A DNA stretch of 47,833 nucleotides from Noviherbaspirillum galbum (GTDB taxonomy: Bacteria > Pseudomonadota > Gammaproteobacteria > Burkholderiales > Burkholderiaceae_D), in contig NZ_JAAIVB010000025.1 in the NCBI RefSeq assembly GCF_010974945.1, positions 1-47,833 on the forward strand, given 5' to 3'. Each line of letters starts with the position of its first letter. The stretch's first letter is position 1. Position numbers and translations under genes: made by a program. The notes below the pieces were generated by a model, which had not been told where the DNA came from, did not search any database, and saw nothing but the letters and a program-made list of their open reading frames with translations. This document shows, piece by piece, positions 1 to 9,194 of the stretch.

Positions 1-205
1 CTGGCTTGATGGTATGAATAAAATTCAACCCCTAGCTCGTGGAACACAAGGCGATTGACGCTCAGTCCTTGAATTGTACTCGGAAGAGCATTGCTAATTT
101 GGATCTGCAACACAGCAAAGCCTGTAATGGGAGCGAAAATTTCTTTACGTCATTTGGATATTGATTAGCTAGATCATGGAATTCGTACTTGTATAGTCAG
201 CCTCC

Positions 206-268
206 AATCGTCTGCTTCTGGCCGGTTTCCGCCTGTCAATCATATTTCCTGAACGTCTGAAAGCGGCG
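206..268 (+). repeat. Imperfect repeat, copy 1
   Basis: This stretch aligns without gaps over most of its length with 2917-2978. Shared blocks are a ggccggttt core and a gaacgtc block followed by an aaagc block. A 12-base identical sequence, ctagatcatgga, also precedes each copy (169-180 and 2839-2850), at different distances. The two copies flank the hydroxylase-hmp pair. No open frame runs through either copy. Confidence 0.45.
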
Positions 269-349
269 CCAAAGCGGTCATCCGCAGAAACGTCATAGTG
301 GGAGCTTAATTGTGATGTTTTGTGAGCTTAACTATGACGGTGTGCACTG

Positions 350-382
350 CCATCCATGCGCAATCACGCATGGATGGTTTTT
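350..382 (+). terminator. Rho-independent terminator (plus strand)
   Basis: A perfect 11-bp stem (350-360 paired with 367-377) with a 6-nt loop is followed directly by five T residues. It is oriented to stop plus-strand transcription, yet no plus-strand gene is visible between position 1 and the hairpin. It probably ends a transcript that begins left of the window or a small unrecognised RNA. Confidence 0.75.
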
Positions 383-567
383 AATGTCCCCTAATTCGTA
401 AGTAACGGCTTCTCGATCTGTTCGGGTCATAGCCGCTTTACGACTCAAAAGTGACGGTCGATATTCTCCGGCGCGGAAGTTTGCATCGCCACTCAGATGG
501 GGCTTTCTCGTCTCCTTGCCCCAATGACGATCCCAATCCCGATTGGATAGTGTTGCTGATACCGTTG

Positions 568-1296
568 TTACCTGCCGACAGTTTCATGCGTGTCCTGCCA
601 GCGCAGCATATCCGTCAGCCGCTCTTCGCGCTCGGGATCGAATCCGCAACGATCTTGGAACATCTCCGGATTCTCGTAGGTGCCGAACAGCCAATCCCAC
701 CATACGATGTCGCCATAATTGTTGCGATGGCGTCCATACTGGTGGTGCACGCGGTGCATTTCCGGTCGCTGGAAGAACCAGCCGACCCAGCGCGGCGTCC
801 GCACGCTAGTGTGGTAAAAGAATTCGCCGAGCGCCGTACACAGCGTGTATACGCTTCCCGCTTCCGGCGACAAGCCGAGTAACGTGTAAACCAGGAGGCT
901 GCCGATGATCGAATTCACGACCATCTCAATCGGATGCTTGTAGAACGAGGTGATCACTTCGATGCGCTGCGGGCTATGGTGGATTTGGTGGAATACCCGC
1001 CACAGGAAATCCGATTCGTGCCTGGCCCGGTGCCACCAATAGAACACGAAGGTCGCAATAAAGTAGGCTGCGAGCCCTCCTGTCGCCGGTCCCAGGTGAC
1101 GCGACAGGTGCAGCAGGGAGGCCGACGACAGCCAGCGTTCCCAGGTCCATCCTGCCAACAAGACGACAACTAACTGGATGGCATTAATTGCAATAACTCG
1201 CACGGGCCAGGTACGTACTTGCGGCAGTCCCCATCCGGGAACGATCCGCTCCAGTAGGAAGCAGACCGCGAAAACGGCAAAGATCGTTGTCAGCAT
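568..1296 (-). CDS. Sterol desaturase / fatty acid hydroxylase family membrane protein
   Basis: This 242-aa integral membrane protein belongs to the di-iron fatty acid hydroxylase/sterol desaturase superfamily, whose members oxidise lipid C-H bonds at the membrane face. The histidine clusters expected to bind iron are all visible: HRARHE near residue 89, HQIHHS near 104, and a C-terminal HRVHHQYGRHRNN block near 181. About four hydrophobic segments precede and separate them. The ATG at 1296 has a GGAGAAG ribosome site. The length is normal for bacterial members. The substrate cannot be told from sequence. It lies 315 bp downstream of hmp on the same strand, so co-transcription is possible but unproven. 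Confidence 0.85.
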   Translation of the reverse strand: MLTTIFAVFAVCFLLERIVPGWGLPQVRTWPVRVIAINAIQLVVVLLAGWTWERWLSSASLLHLSRHLGPATGGLAAYFIATFVFYWWHRARHESDFLWRVFHQIHHSPQRIEVITSFYKHPIEMVVNSIIGSLLVYTLLGLSPEAGSVYTLCTALGEFFYHTSVRTPRWVGWFFQRPEMHRVHHQYGRHRNNYGDIVWWDWLFGTYENPEMFQDRCGFDPEREERLTDMLRWQDTHETVGR

Positions 1297-1611
1297 GGCT
1301 TCTCCGTTGCTAAATGATTGGAGAACCCATCATGCGACCATGCCCTCAATGCCGCCAGCAACGATGTCGGCGGGTTTTGAAGACGCGCCCACCGGTAGTG
1401 GATTTCGCTACTTCATGGTCAACGCGATCTCAGCGTTACGCCGGTTCTGAGTGGCGGGCAGCGATATGGCAGCAGCCGGATCTTGCCTAGTGAGCAGCGA
1501 CAGACTCTTGCCGACCCCAAGCTGCCAACACCCTTTCTTGCGGGGAGTAATAAAGGGTGTTGTCGTCAGCGCTTACATCTCAGGGAGTAGAGGTCCGCTG
1601 GTTACGGCCGA
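1297..1611. other. Intergenic region between hmp and the hydroxylase gene
   Basis: This 315-bp stretch has no convincing gene; the short plus-strand frames across it lack ribosome sites and known domains. Its only clear structure is the hairpin at 1526-1562 just after hmp. It should also contain the promoter of the hydroxylase gene if that gene is transcribed separately, but no strong -35/-10 pair was identified. Confidence 0.5.
1526..1562 (-). terminator. Hairpin downstream of hmp
   Basis: A perfect 11-bp inverted repeat (1526-1536 with 1552-1562) with a 15-nt loop lies about 50 bp past the hmp stop codon. Neither side has a T-tract, so it is not a textbook intrinsic terminator. It may protect the hmp mRNA 3' end or work with Rho. 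Confidence 0.45.
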
Positions 1612-2838
<1,227 letters not shown>

Positions 2839-2916
2839 CTAGATCATGGAAAGCTGGTTTAGCCGACGTAGAGAACCTTCGATATCGGTTACAGCGTTCG
2901 GTTCTGGCTGCAACCT

Positions 2917-2978
2917 AAACGTCCGCTCTCGGCCGGTTTTTGCATGTCTTCAACTTAACTCGAACGTCCAAAAGCAGG
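2917..2978 (+). repeat. Imperfect repeat, copy 2
   Basis: This is the partner of 206-268, located between hmp and the GGDEF/EAL gene. It shares the ggccggttt core and the gaacgtc/aaagc end. Both copies lie outside genes, bracketing about 2.6 kb that contains the hydroxylase gene and hmp. Confidence 0.45.
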
Positions 2979-3073
2979 CAGAACGCGGCCTTACCGCGAT
3001 CGGCCTCCCTAAACGGCTTGACCATGATGATCTTTGCCCTGCGCTCCCAGATACATCATGGCAGCAGTTGCGT

Positions 3074-5995
3074 CTAGCTGGCGTGCTGGTTCCGATACCA
3101 TTGCACGAACTCCGACGGCGGCATGGGATGGCTGACCCAGAACCCCTGGGCCTGGTCGCAGCCTTCGCTGCGCAGGTATTCCAGGGTGTGCTCGGATTCG
3201 ATGCCTTCCCCGACGATTTCAAGGTTCAATGCGCGCCCGAGGGCTATCATGGCGCGCGCGATGGCACGGCTTGCCGGGTCGCGCTCGATGCGGCGCACGA
3301 ATGACTGGTCGACCTTGAGCTTGTCCAACGGCAGGCTGGAGAGGCTGCTCAGGCTGGAGTAGCCGGTGCCGAAATCGTCCAGCGCGATCTTGACCCCGAA
3401 GGATTTGAGCTGGTTCAGGATCTCGATTGCCTCGTCGACGTTGTCCATGACCGCGCTTTCGGTCAGCTCGACCTGGATACCGTGCGGCTCGACGCCCTGC
3501 TCCGCCACGATCGTTCCGAGGCGCTGGGCGAAGTCCCGCTGCCGGAACTGAAGCGGCGATACGTTGATGGCGATCACGACCCGCATTCCCTCGTTCAGCC
3601 ACGCCGCATGCTGGCGGCACGCTTCCGCTGCCACCCATTCTCCAAGTGCTCCGATGAGGCCGGCGGATTCGGCGACCGGAATGAATCGTGCCGGATTGAT
3701 GGTCCGGCCATCGTGGCCGATGAGCCGCGCCAGCGCTTCAGCGCCGATGGGCTTGCCGCTCTTGATATCCACTACCGGCTGGTAGTGAAGTTCCAGGCCG
3801 CCGCTTTGCAGCGCCTCCTTGAGCATGGCCTCCAGCGCATACGCGGCATCGGCCTGCGCGACCATCTCGGGCGTGTAGAACTGGTAGCTGGCGCGGCCGG
3901 ACTGCTTCGCCCTGTACATCGCGAGATCGGCGGTGTGGATCAGCGAACTGATGTCGGAGGCGTGCTCCGGGTAGTAGCTGATGCCGATCGAGGGAGAAAT
4001 CGAGAGTTCGAGATTGTCGACATGGATGGGCAGGCTGATGCTCTCCACGACGTGCTGGGCGACGACCGCGGCAGGGTAGCGGCTGCCGTCGACATGCGGC
4101 AGGACGATGACGAATTCGTCGCCCCCCAGGCGTCCGACCACGTCTTCGCCACGGGTGCAGGCAACGAGCCGCCTGCCGACTTCCTGCAAGACAAGGTCGC
4201 CAATGTCATGCCCGTACATGTCATTGATCGGCTTGAAGCGGTCGAGATCGATGAACAGGAGCGCTCCACGGCTGTGGTTTCTCCGGGCCGCGGCAATGAG
4301 GCGGTTGCCGTACTCGAAGAGGAGCGCACGGTTCGGAAGCCCGGTCAACGAGTCGTGCAGGGCAGCTTCGCGGATGCGTTGCTCGGTCAGCTTGCGCTCG
4401 TTGATATCGGTTTGCGTTCCTACCAGGCGGACCGCATTGCCGCGCGCATCGCGCTCCGCGGCCGTGGTCTGCAGGAGTATCCAGTGCCAATGGCCGTCTT
4501 TGGCGCGAAGGCGCAGTTCACGCCAGTAGTTGCCGCGCTGGCCCTCGATCACGTCGCGGATCAATTCCGGCATGCCCGGCAGGTCGTCCTCGTGCACGAG
4601 AGCCAGCCAATCCGCCAGCATCTTGATGTCGCCGGGCCGGTACCCGAGCATCGTAAAGATCAGGTCGCTGGCGGGAATGATCTCCTGCGTGCCGACATCC
4701 ATTTCCCAGACGGCCGTGCCGCCCGCCCGCAGGGCCAGCGTCAGCCGCGTCTCGCTCTGCTGCAGCGCCGCCTCGGCGCTCTTGCGCGGCGTGCTGTCGG
4801 TGAAGATGACCGTGCATTCGCCGAACTTCGGACTATAGGCGTAGAGCGCGATCCATTTCTTGATGGGCGGGAAGTAATACTCGAAATTGCCGTCTCCGCC
4901 ATGCAATCCGATTCGTCCGAATTCCCCGACGAAATCAAAATCGAAATCCCGGATTCCCGGAAAGACTTCGGTTGCCGGCTTGCCGATGACATCCTCGCGC
5001 TTCATCCCGATCATCTGCAGGCAGGCGTCGTTCATCGCCTCGTAGACATAATCGACGGGCTGTCCCGACTCGTCGGCGATGATGCGCTGGTGGGCGACGC
5101 CCATCGTCTTGTTGTCGAACAACGACCTGTAGCGCCTTTCGCTGTCCTGCAGTGCCTCCTGGACGCGCTTTTGCGCGGTAATGTCCCGGAACAGGATGGC
5201 AAAGAGGCCCGGGCTGGGGCAATAGACGCGGACGTCATAGTGCCGCTCGGTGTCATTGTTGTAGTTCTCGAAGCGGTCCGGTTTCCCCGTCAGCGCAACG
5301 GCGCAGAACCGGTCGATCCAGGTCTGCTCCACCTGCGGCAGCACGTCCCGTATTGGCCGGCCCACGACGCCATGGGGAATGCCTGTTTCCGTATAAAAAG
5401 CGTCGTTGACGTCGAGATAGCGGAAATCGACGGCTCTGCCCTGGCCGTCGCGGATCGGTTCGCCGAGGGCGAAGCCTTCCACCATGTTGGTAAACAGGGA
5501 CCTGTATTTTTCCTCGCTCGCACGGATCTTTTCCTCGGCCTGCTTGCGCTCCGAAATGTCGCTGGCTGCACCAAGCCATTCCACGATGTCGCCGGTCGCA
5601 TTGCGCACCGGGACCGCACGCGACATGGTCCACCCAAGGCTTCCGTCCGGGCGGCGGATCCGATGTTCGAATTCGAACACCGAACCGGCTCTCGTCGCGT
5701 CCTCGATCGCTGCCAGTACCTGCTTCTGGTCGTCAGGGTAAATGTAGTCCTCAAGCCAGTTGCGATTCGGCTGCTGCTTGTCCGCAATAAATGTTCCGCG
5801 TTGAAGCTCACGCATCTCGCTCCAGTCGGCACTCATGCGAAAAAGGACCTGAGAACTCGCCCGGATCAAAGCGTGGTAACGCTTTTCACTCTGGCGCAAC
5901 GCTTCCGCCGCTTGGGTCAGCTCGCTTTTTGTCAATTTCCCGGAAAATGCTTTCTCTGGAGCCAGGCTCCTGTCAGCCGTAGGTTGTTTGCCCAT
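3074..5995 (-). CDS. Sensory diguanylate cyclase/phosphodiesterase with four PAS domains
   Basis: This 973-aa protein makes and/or degrades cyclic di-GMP in response to signals sensed by PAS domains. Four PAS/PAC units lie at about residues 35-150, 160-278, 283-405 and 410-535, followed by GGDEF (about 540-710) and EAL (about 720-965). The cyclase motif GGDEF (624-628) is intact, and an RGED inhibitory-site motif lies exactly five residues before it, suggesting product feedback. The EAL side keeps EALAR (753-757), NVSPLQF, ELTES, DDFGTG, KVDQSF and VGEGIES, so phosphodiesterase activity is also likely. No membrane segments are seen, so it is probably cytosolic. The ribosome site before 5995 is weak, leaving the start slightly uncertain. 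Its sensed signal is unknown. Confidence 0.93.
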   Translation of the reverse strand: MGKQPTADRSLAPEKAFSGKLTKSELTQAAEALRQSEKRYHALIRASSQVLFRMSADWSEMRELQRGTFIADKQQPNRNWLEDYIYPDDQKQVLAAIEDATRAGSVFEFEHRIRRPDGSLGWTMSRAVPVRNATGDIVEWLGAASDISERKQAEEKIRASEEKYRSLFTNMVEGFALGEPIRDGQGRAVDFRYLDVNDAFYTETGIPHGVVGRPIRDVLPQVEQTWIDRFCAVALTGKPDRFENYNNDTERHYDVRVYCPSPGLFAILFRDITAQKRVQEALQDSERRYRSLFDNKTMGVAHQRIIADESGQPVDYVYEAMNDACLQMIGMKREDVIGKPATEVFPGIRDFDFDFVGEFGRIGLHGGDGNFEYYFPPIKKWIALYAYSPKFGECTVIFTDSTPRKSAEAALQQSETRLTLALRAGGTAVWEMDVGTQEIIPASDLIFTMLGYRPGDIKMLADWLALVHEDDLPGMPELIRDVIEGQRGNYWRELRLRAKDGHWHWILLQTTAAERDARGNAVRLVGTQTDINERKLTEQRIREAALHDSLTGLPNRALLFEYGNRLIAAARRNHSRGALLFIDLDRFKPINDMYGHDIGDLVLQEVGRRLVACTRGEDVVGRLGGDEFVIVLPHVDGSRYPAAVVAQHVVESISLPIHVDNLELSISPSIGISYYPEHASDISSLIHTADLAMYRAKQSGRASYQFYTPEMVAQADAAYALEAMLKEALQSGGLELHYQPVVDIKSGKPIGAEALARLIGHDGRTINPARFIPVAESAGLIGALGEWVAAEACRQHAAWLNEGMRVVIAINVSPLQFRQRDFAQRLGTIVAEQGVEPHGIQVELTESAVMDNVDEAIEILNQLKSFGVKIALDDFGTGYSSLSSLSSLPLDKLKVDQSFVRRIERDPASRAIARAMIALGRALNLEIVGEGIESEHTLEYLRSEGCDQAQGFWVSHPMPPSEFVQWYRNQHAS

Positions 5996-6168
5996 CTTTT
6001 TCGCTTAGCGCCTCAGGAAGCAACCGTCCAATTTAAAGATGCGAGTCGCCCGCGACGGCAGGCGCAGTCCAGCCTTCAGTCAGTTGGACGCTCGAGCGGC
6101 GCAGCCGTTCTTTTCATTCGCGAAAGTCTTGAACAAAGTGGATGGCATGTCCTGCCGCGCGGAAGCGT

Positions 6169-7224
6169 TCAGGGCGTAATCGCGACCTTCAGGACACCAT
6201 CGCGCTGGTTCGCGAACAAGTCGTAGGCCTGCTCGATATCGTCGAGCTTGAACCTGTGCGTGACCAGCGGTTCAAGGTTAACGCGGCGAGAGGCGACGAT
6301 GTTCATGAGCCGGCGCATCCGCTCCTTGCCGCCGGGGCAGAGCGTCGTCACCAGCTTGTGGTCGCCCAGCCCGGCGGCAAAAGCATCCACCGGCAACGAC
6401 AGCTTGCCCGAATACACGCCCAGGCTCGACAGCGTGCCGCCCGGCTTGAGAGAGCGCAGGCAACTCTCGAAGGTTTGCTGGGTGCCGAGCGCTTCAATGG
6501 ACACATCGGCGCCGCGACCGCCCGTGATCTTCAAGATCTCGGCGACCGGGTCAACCCGCTTGTAGTCGAGCGCGATGTCGGCACCCAGCCGCTTTGCGGT
6601 TTCCAGCCGTTCGGGAAGCGAATCGACGACGATGATCTGGCTGGCGCCTTTCAGGCGCGCGCCAGCGGTGGCGCAAAGGCCGATCGGACCCTGCGCGAAG
6701 ATCGCCACGGTATCGCCTATCCTGATTTGCCCTGCTTCCGCGCCGCCGAAACCGGTGCTCATGATGTCGGGGCACATCAGCACCTGCTCATCGCTGAGGC
6801 CATCGGGTATGGGCGTGAGGTTCGCCATCGCGAACGGCACGCGCACGTACTCGGCCTGGCAGCCGTCGATCGTGTTGCCGAACCGCCAGCCGCCGATGGC
6901 ATGCCCGCCGCATTGGGCCTGGTGCCCGTCAAGGCAGGAATGGCACTGGCCGCATGGCGTGATCGCGCCAACGACGACGCGCTGGCCGACCGTGTAACCG
7001 GTGACGCCTTCGCCCAGTTCGGCGATGACGCCGACCGGTTCATGGCCAACGATGCGGCCGGGCTCTACCGGATATTCGCCCTTGAGGATGTGGACGTCGG
7101 TACCGCAGATCGTGGTGGTCGTGATCTTGACGAGGGCATCGCCGGGGCCGATCCGTGGAATCGGCTTTTCATCGAGAATGATTTTTCCTGGTTCGACGAA
7201 GACGGCGGCTTTCATGGTTCGCAT
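6169..7224 (-). CDS. Zinc-dependent NAD(P) alcohol dehydrogenase
   Basis: This 351-aa medium-chain dehydrogenase interconverts alcohols and aldehydes or ketones. The catalytic zinc region is visible as CGTDVH and GHEP near the N-terminus, with an aspartate in CPDIMSTGF. The structural zinc loop keeps four cysteines (CGQCHSC plus a fourth seven residues on). The Rossmann segment is FAQGPIGLCA. An in-frame start exists at 7326, but the ATG at 7224 has GGAGGT four bases upstream and gives the family-like MRTMKAAVF start. It resembles the threonine/secondary-alcohol dehydrogenase branch, but the substrate is unknown. It stands alone, with an FNR-like box 126 bp upstream. Confidence 0.9.
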   Translation of the reverse strand: MRTMKAAVFVEPGKIILDEKPIPRIGPGDALVKITTTTICGTDVHILKGEYPVEPGRIVGHEPVGVIAELGEGVTGYTVGQRVVVGAITPCGQCHSCLDGHQAQCGGHAIGGWRFGNTIDGCQAEYVRVPFAMANLTPIPDGLSDEQVLMCPDIMSTGFGGAEAGQIRIGDTVAIFAQGPIGLCATAGARLKGASQIIVVDSLPERLETAKRLGADIALDYKRVDPVAEILKITGGRGADVSIEALGTQQTFESCLRSLKPGGTLSSLGVYSGKLSLPVDAFAAGLGDHKLVTTLCPGGKERMRRLMNIVASRRVNLEPLVTHRFKLDDIEQAYDLFANQRDGVLKVAITP

Positions 7225-7349
7225 GGACACCTCCATGAGGACGACTCGAGGAAGACGGCGCCGTGAAACGGGCAAGCCGCCGGGAGGCATGCTGTTCCCA
7301 ACGCGGAGCAGCCATGGCCTCATCATGGAGAGACGGTCGCGAAACTTGC

Positions 7350-7363
7350 ATGATCCAGGTCAA
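7350..7363 (-). promoter_or_regulatory. Candidate FNR/Anr box upstream of the alcohol dehydrogenase
   Basis: On the minus strand the sequence reads TTGAC-CTGG-ATCAT, matching eight of the ten specific bases of the FNR/Anr consensus TTGAT-N4-ATCAA. It lies about 126 bp upstream of the chosen start at 7224. Anaerobic control of alcohol dehydrogenases by Anr is known in proteobacteria; its use here is inferred. Confidence 0.4.
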
Positions 7364-7414
7364 AATTGGCGAAAGAGCCGTTCGCGCAGGCCCGCCATCT
7401 ACTTCAGCATCGAT

Positions 7415-8221
7415 TCATTCAAGACTGTTATTTCCTTCAAGTAGCATCACCAGCTTGAAGCCGCGCCTTGTCGATAGAGAGAGGGTCACTTGTTCAAACG
7501 TCAGCCTGCCTTTTGTCGGATGGGAAAACTGGCGAGTTCCTCCGGCTCGGCCTACCACGTGCTGAGAACTCCACCAGCGCTTGAAGTCTTCGCTTTCGCG
7601 CTTCAAGGTCTCGATCATTCCTGACAAGGGTTCTTGATCCGCGTATTTACCGCAATCGGCGCGAAACTCCGCCACCAGCCGGTTTGCACGATCATTCCAG
7701 CCGGTAATCAATGTGCGCGCCCTCGGCTCGAGGAACATGAAGTTCAGCAGGTTGGGTCGGGTTTCCGCTCCTGGAGATGCCGGCTGATCCAGCCAGCCAG
7801 CAAGCAGATCCTGCGCGGGCCGGTTCCATGCCATGGCGTCCCACTGTCCGTTGAGGATATATGCCGGTACCTTGATCGCGTCGACGATGGCATCGAGATC
7901 GACCGTCTGGCAGGACGTCCCTTGATCCAGCTGCGTCTCGAGCATCGGATCCAGTTTGTCGGCCAGGCGAAAGAGGTATGCACGCTCGGATGGAGTCAGG
8001 CTCATCACTTCCGCCATCTTCCCCAGCACTTTCACGGAAGCCGAAATCGGCCTGCCTTGCTCGAGCCAGGTCAGCCATGTCGGACTGACGGCACAAAGCT
8101 GCGCCAGCTCTTCGCGCCTGAGGCCCGGAGTCCGCCGCCGTCCGTGTGCGGGAATGCCGACGTCTTCCGGCTTGATGCGCTCCCGGTGCAAACGGATGAA
8201 TTCTCCCAGCTTGTTATGCAT
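7415..8221 (-). CDS. XRE-family regulator with MmyB-like ligand-binding domain
   Basis: This 268-aa DNA-binding protein has an N-terminal helix-turn-helix (about residues 5-75, including the GLRREELAQLCAVSPTWLTW region typical of this family) and a C-terminal MmyB-like domain (about 95-260). In characterised relatives that domain has a PAS-like fold proposed to bind a lipid or other small ligand. An in-frame start lies at 8263, but the ATG at 8221 has GAGGGA at good spacing and gives the usual MHNKLGEFI start. It is transcribed away from the methyltransferase-MFS pair across a 124-bp gap, so it probably controls those genes and itself. Confidence 0.9.
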   Translation of the reverse strand: MHNKLGEFIRLHRERIKPEDVGIPAHGRRRTPGLRREELAQLCAVSPTWLTWLEQGRPISASVKVLGKMAEVMSLTPSERAYLFRLADKLDPMLETQLDQGTSCQTVDLDAIVDAIKVPAYILNGQWDAMAWNRPAQDLLAGWLDQPASPGAETRPNLLNFMFLEPRARTLITGWNDRANRLVAEFRADCGKYADQEPLSGMIETLKRESEDFKRWWSSQHVVGRAGGTRQFSHPTKGRLTFEQVTLSLSTRRGFKLVMLLEGNNSLE

Positions 8222-8287
8222 GGCGTCGTCCCTCGCATATTGAATGTTCTTTGTCTGGCACAAAACATACCAGTATAAATTGTTATC

Positions 8288-8316
8288 TTGTTATGGGATA
8301 TGCGATTCACTATCCT
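8288..8316 (+). promoter_or_regulatory. Candidate sigma-70 promoter of the methyltransferase gene
   Basis: A TTGTTA -35 (8288-8293) and a TATCCT -10 (8311-8316) are separated by exactly 17 bases, giving an expected start near 8323, about 23 bases before the ATG. The AT-rich sequence just upstream, 8255-8290, is the likely place for the divergent regulator to bind. Confidence 0.5.
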
Positions 8317-8345
8317 AGGCTGACCGATTCGAGAGGAGGTGGAAA

Positions 8346-9110
8346 ATGAAACAGCAAGCCTTGGTGGCGGAGCAATTTGGCAATACGGCGGCAGCGTACC
8401 TGACTAGCGCGGTTCATGCCGGCGGCGCGGACCTTGAAGCGGTGAAAGCCGTCGTACAACGATACAAGACACCGGCCGTTCTGGACCTGGGTTGCGGCGC
8501 TGGCCACATCAGCTTTGCCGCGGCGCCATTCTCTGCTTCCGTCACGGCCTATGACCTTTCCGAGCAGATGCTTGCCGTGGTTGCCGAATCGGCGAGGCAA
8601 AGAAATCTTGGGAACATCCACGTCATGCAGGGACCGGCCGAGAAGCTTCCTTTTCCGGATGCGTCGTTTGATGTGGTCGTGACACGATTTTCCGCCCACC
8701 ATTGGGGAGACGTGCCGGCTGCGCTGAAGGAAGTCCATCGCGTACTGCATCCGGCCGGTGTGGCAATCGTCATCGACATCATTGCCTCCGAGAACCCATT
8801 GCATGACACGACGCTGCAGGCGGTCGAGCTTCTGCGCGATGCATCCCATGTACGCGATTACCGTGTGTCGGAATGGGCTGGCATGTTCGATGCTGCCGGT
8901 TTGTCCCATCAACAAATCGATGCCTGGCGATTGAAAATGGTGTTCGGCGAATGGACGGCGCGGATGCGCACGCCGCCCGATCGTGTCACGGCAATCCGTA
9001 GCTTGCTCGACACCGCGCCTGAAGAGGCCAGGAGATATTTCTCCGTCGAAAACGATCATTCCTTCTTCATCGATGCGGCATTTTTCGAGGCGAGAAAAGC
9101 GGGCGATTGA
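8346..9110 (+). CDS. Class I SAM-dependent methyltransferase
   Basis: This 254-aa cytosolic protein should transfer a methyl group from S-adenosylmethionine to a small molecule. Motif I (LDLGCGAGH, near residue 47) and the acidic residue after strand 2 (AYDLSEQM) bind SAM. PFPDASFDVV and the RVLHPAG region are typical of the UbiE/Methyltransf_11 group. A strong GAGGAGGTG ribosome site precedes the ATG. It is followed 84 bp later by an MFS exporter on the same strand and is divergent from an MmyB-type regulator, suggesting a small modify-and-export cassette. The methyl acceptor is not predictable. Confidence 0.88.
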   Translation: MKQQALVAEQFGNTAAAYLTSAVHAGGADLEAVKAVVQRYKTPAVLDLGCGAGHISFAAAPFSASVTAYDLSEQMLAVVAESARQRNLGNIHVMQGPAEKLPFPDASFDVVVTRFSAHHWGDVPAALKEVHRVLHPAGVAIVIDIIASENPLHDTTLQAVELLRDASHVRDYRVSEWAGMFDAAGLSHQQIDAWRLKMVFGEWTARMRTPPDRVTAIRSLLDTAPEEARRYFSVENDHSFFIDAAFFEARKAGD

Positions 9111-9194
9111 ACGGGGCGTTGAATTGACGCCGTATTGGCACGACGCTTCCTGCATGCGCCACGGGGCGTCCCTTGATATTGGAAAACTGAGCTT

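Larger units (their letters stand above)
1..567. other. Gene-poor left edge
   Basis: No credible protein-coding gene is seen here; the plus-strand frame at 451-882 mostly mirrors the membrane hydroxylase on the other strand. The stretch holds one copy of an imperfect repeat (206-268), a strong plus-strand terminator (350-382), and two short related blocks containing gagctta near 301-331. It is less G+C-rich than the rest of the window. It may be the eroded edge of a mobile element or the 3' region of a gene outside the window, but no terminal inverted repeats or transposase fragments were recognised. Confidence 0.5.

Noticed and set aside
1-450. Complete insertion sequence at the left edge
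   Set aside because: No terminal inverted repeats, target duplication or transposase fragment could be recognised; only short repeats and a terminator are visible.
3482-6226. 914-aa plus-strand open frame opposite the GGDEF/EAL gene
   Set aside because: It mirrors the third-codon G+C pattern of the real gene, has no recognisable domain and no ribosome site. Similar long antisense frames at 13919-16624, 28129-29850, 29910-32153, 40285-42072 and 44103-46568 were rejected for the same reasons.
6990-7020. Further GTAACC sites (also near 2889 and 22400) as SigF promoters
   Set aside because: None has CGAA 16 bases downstream, and two lie inside genes.
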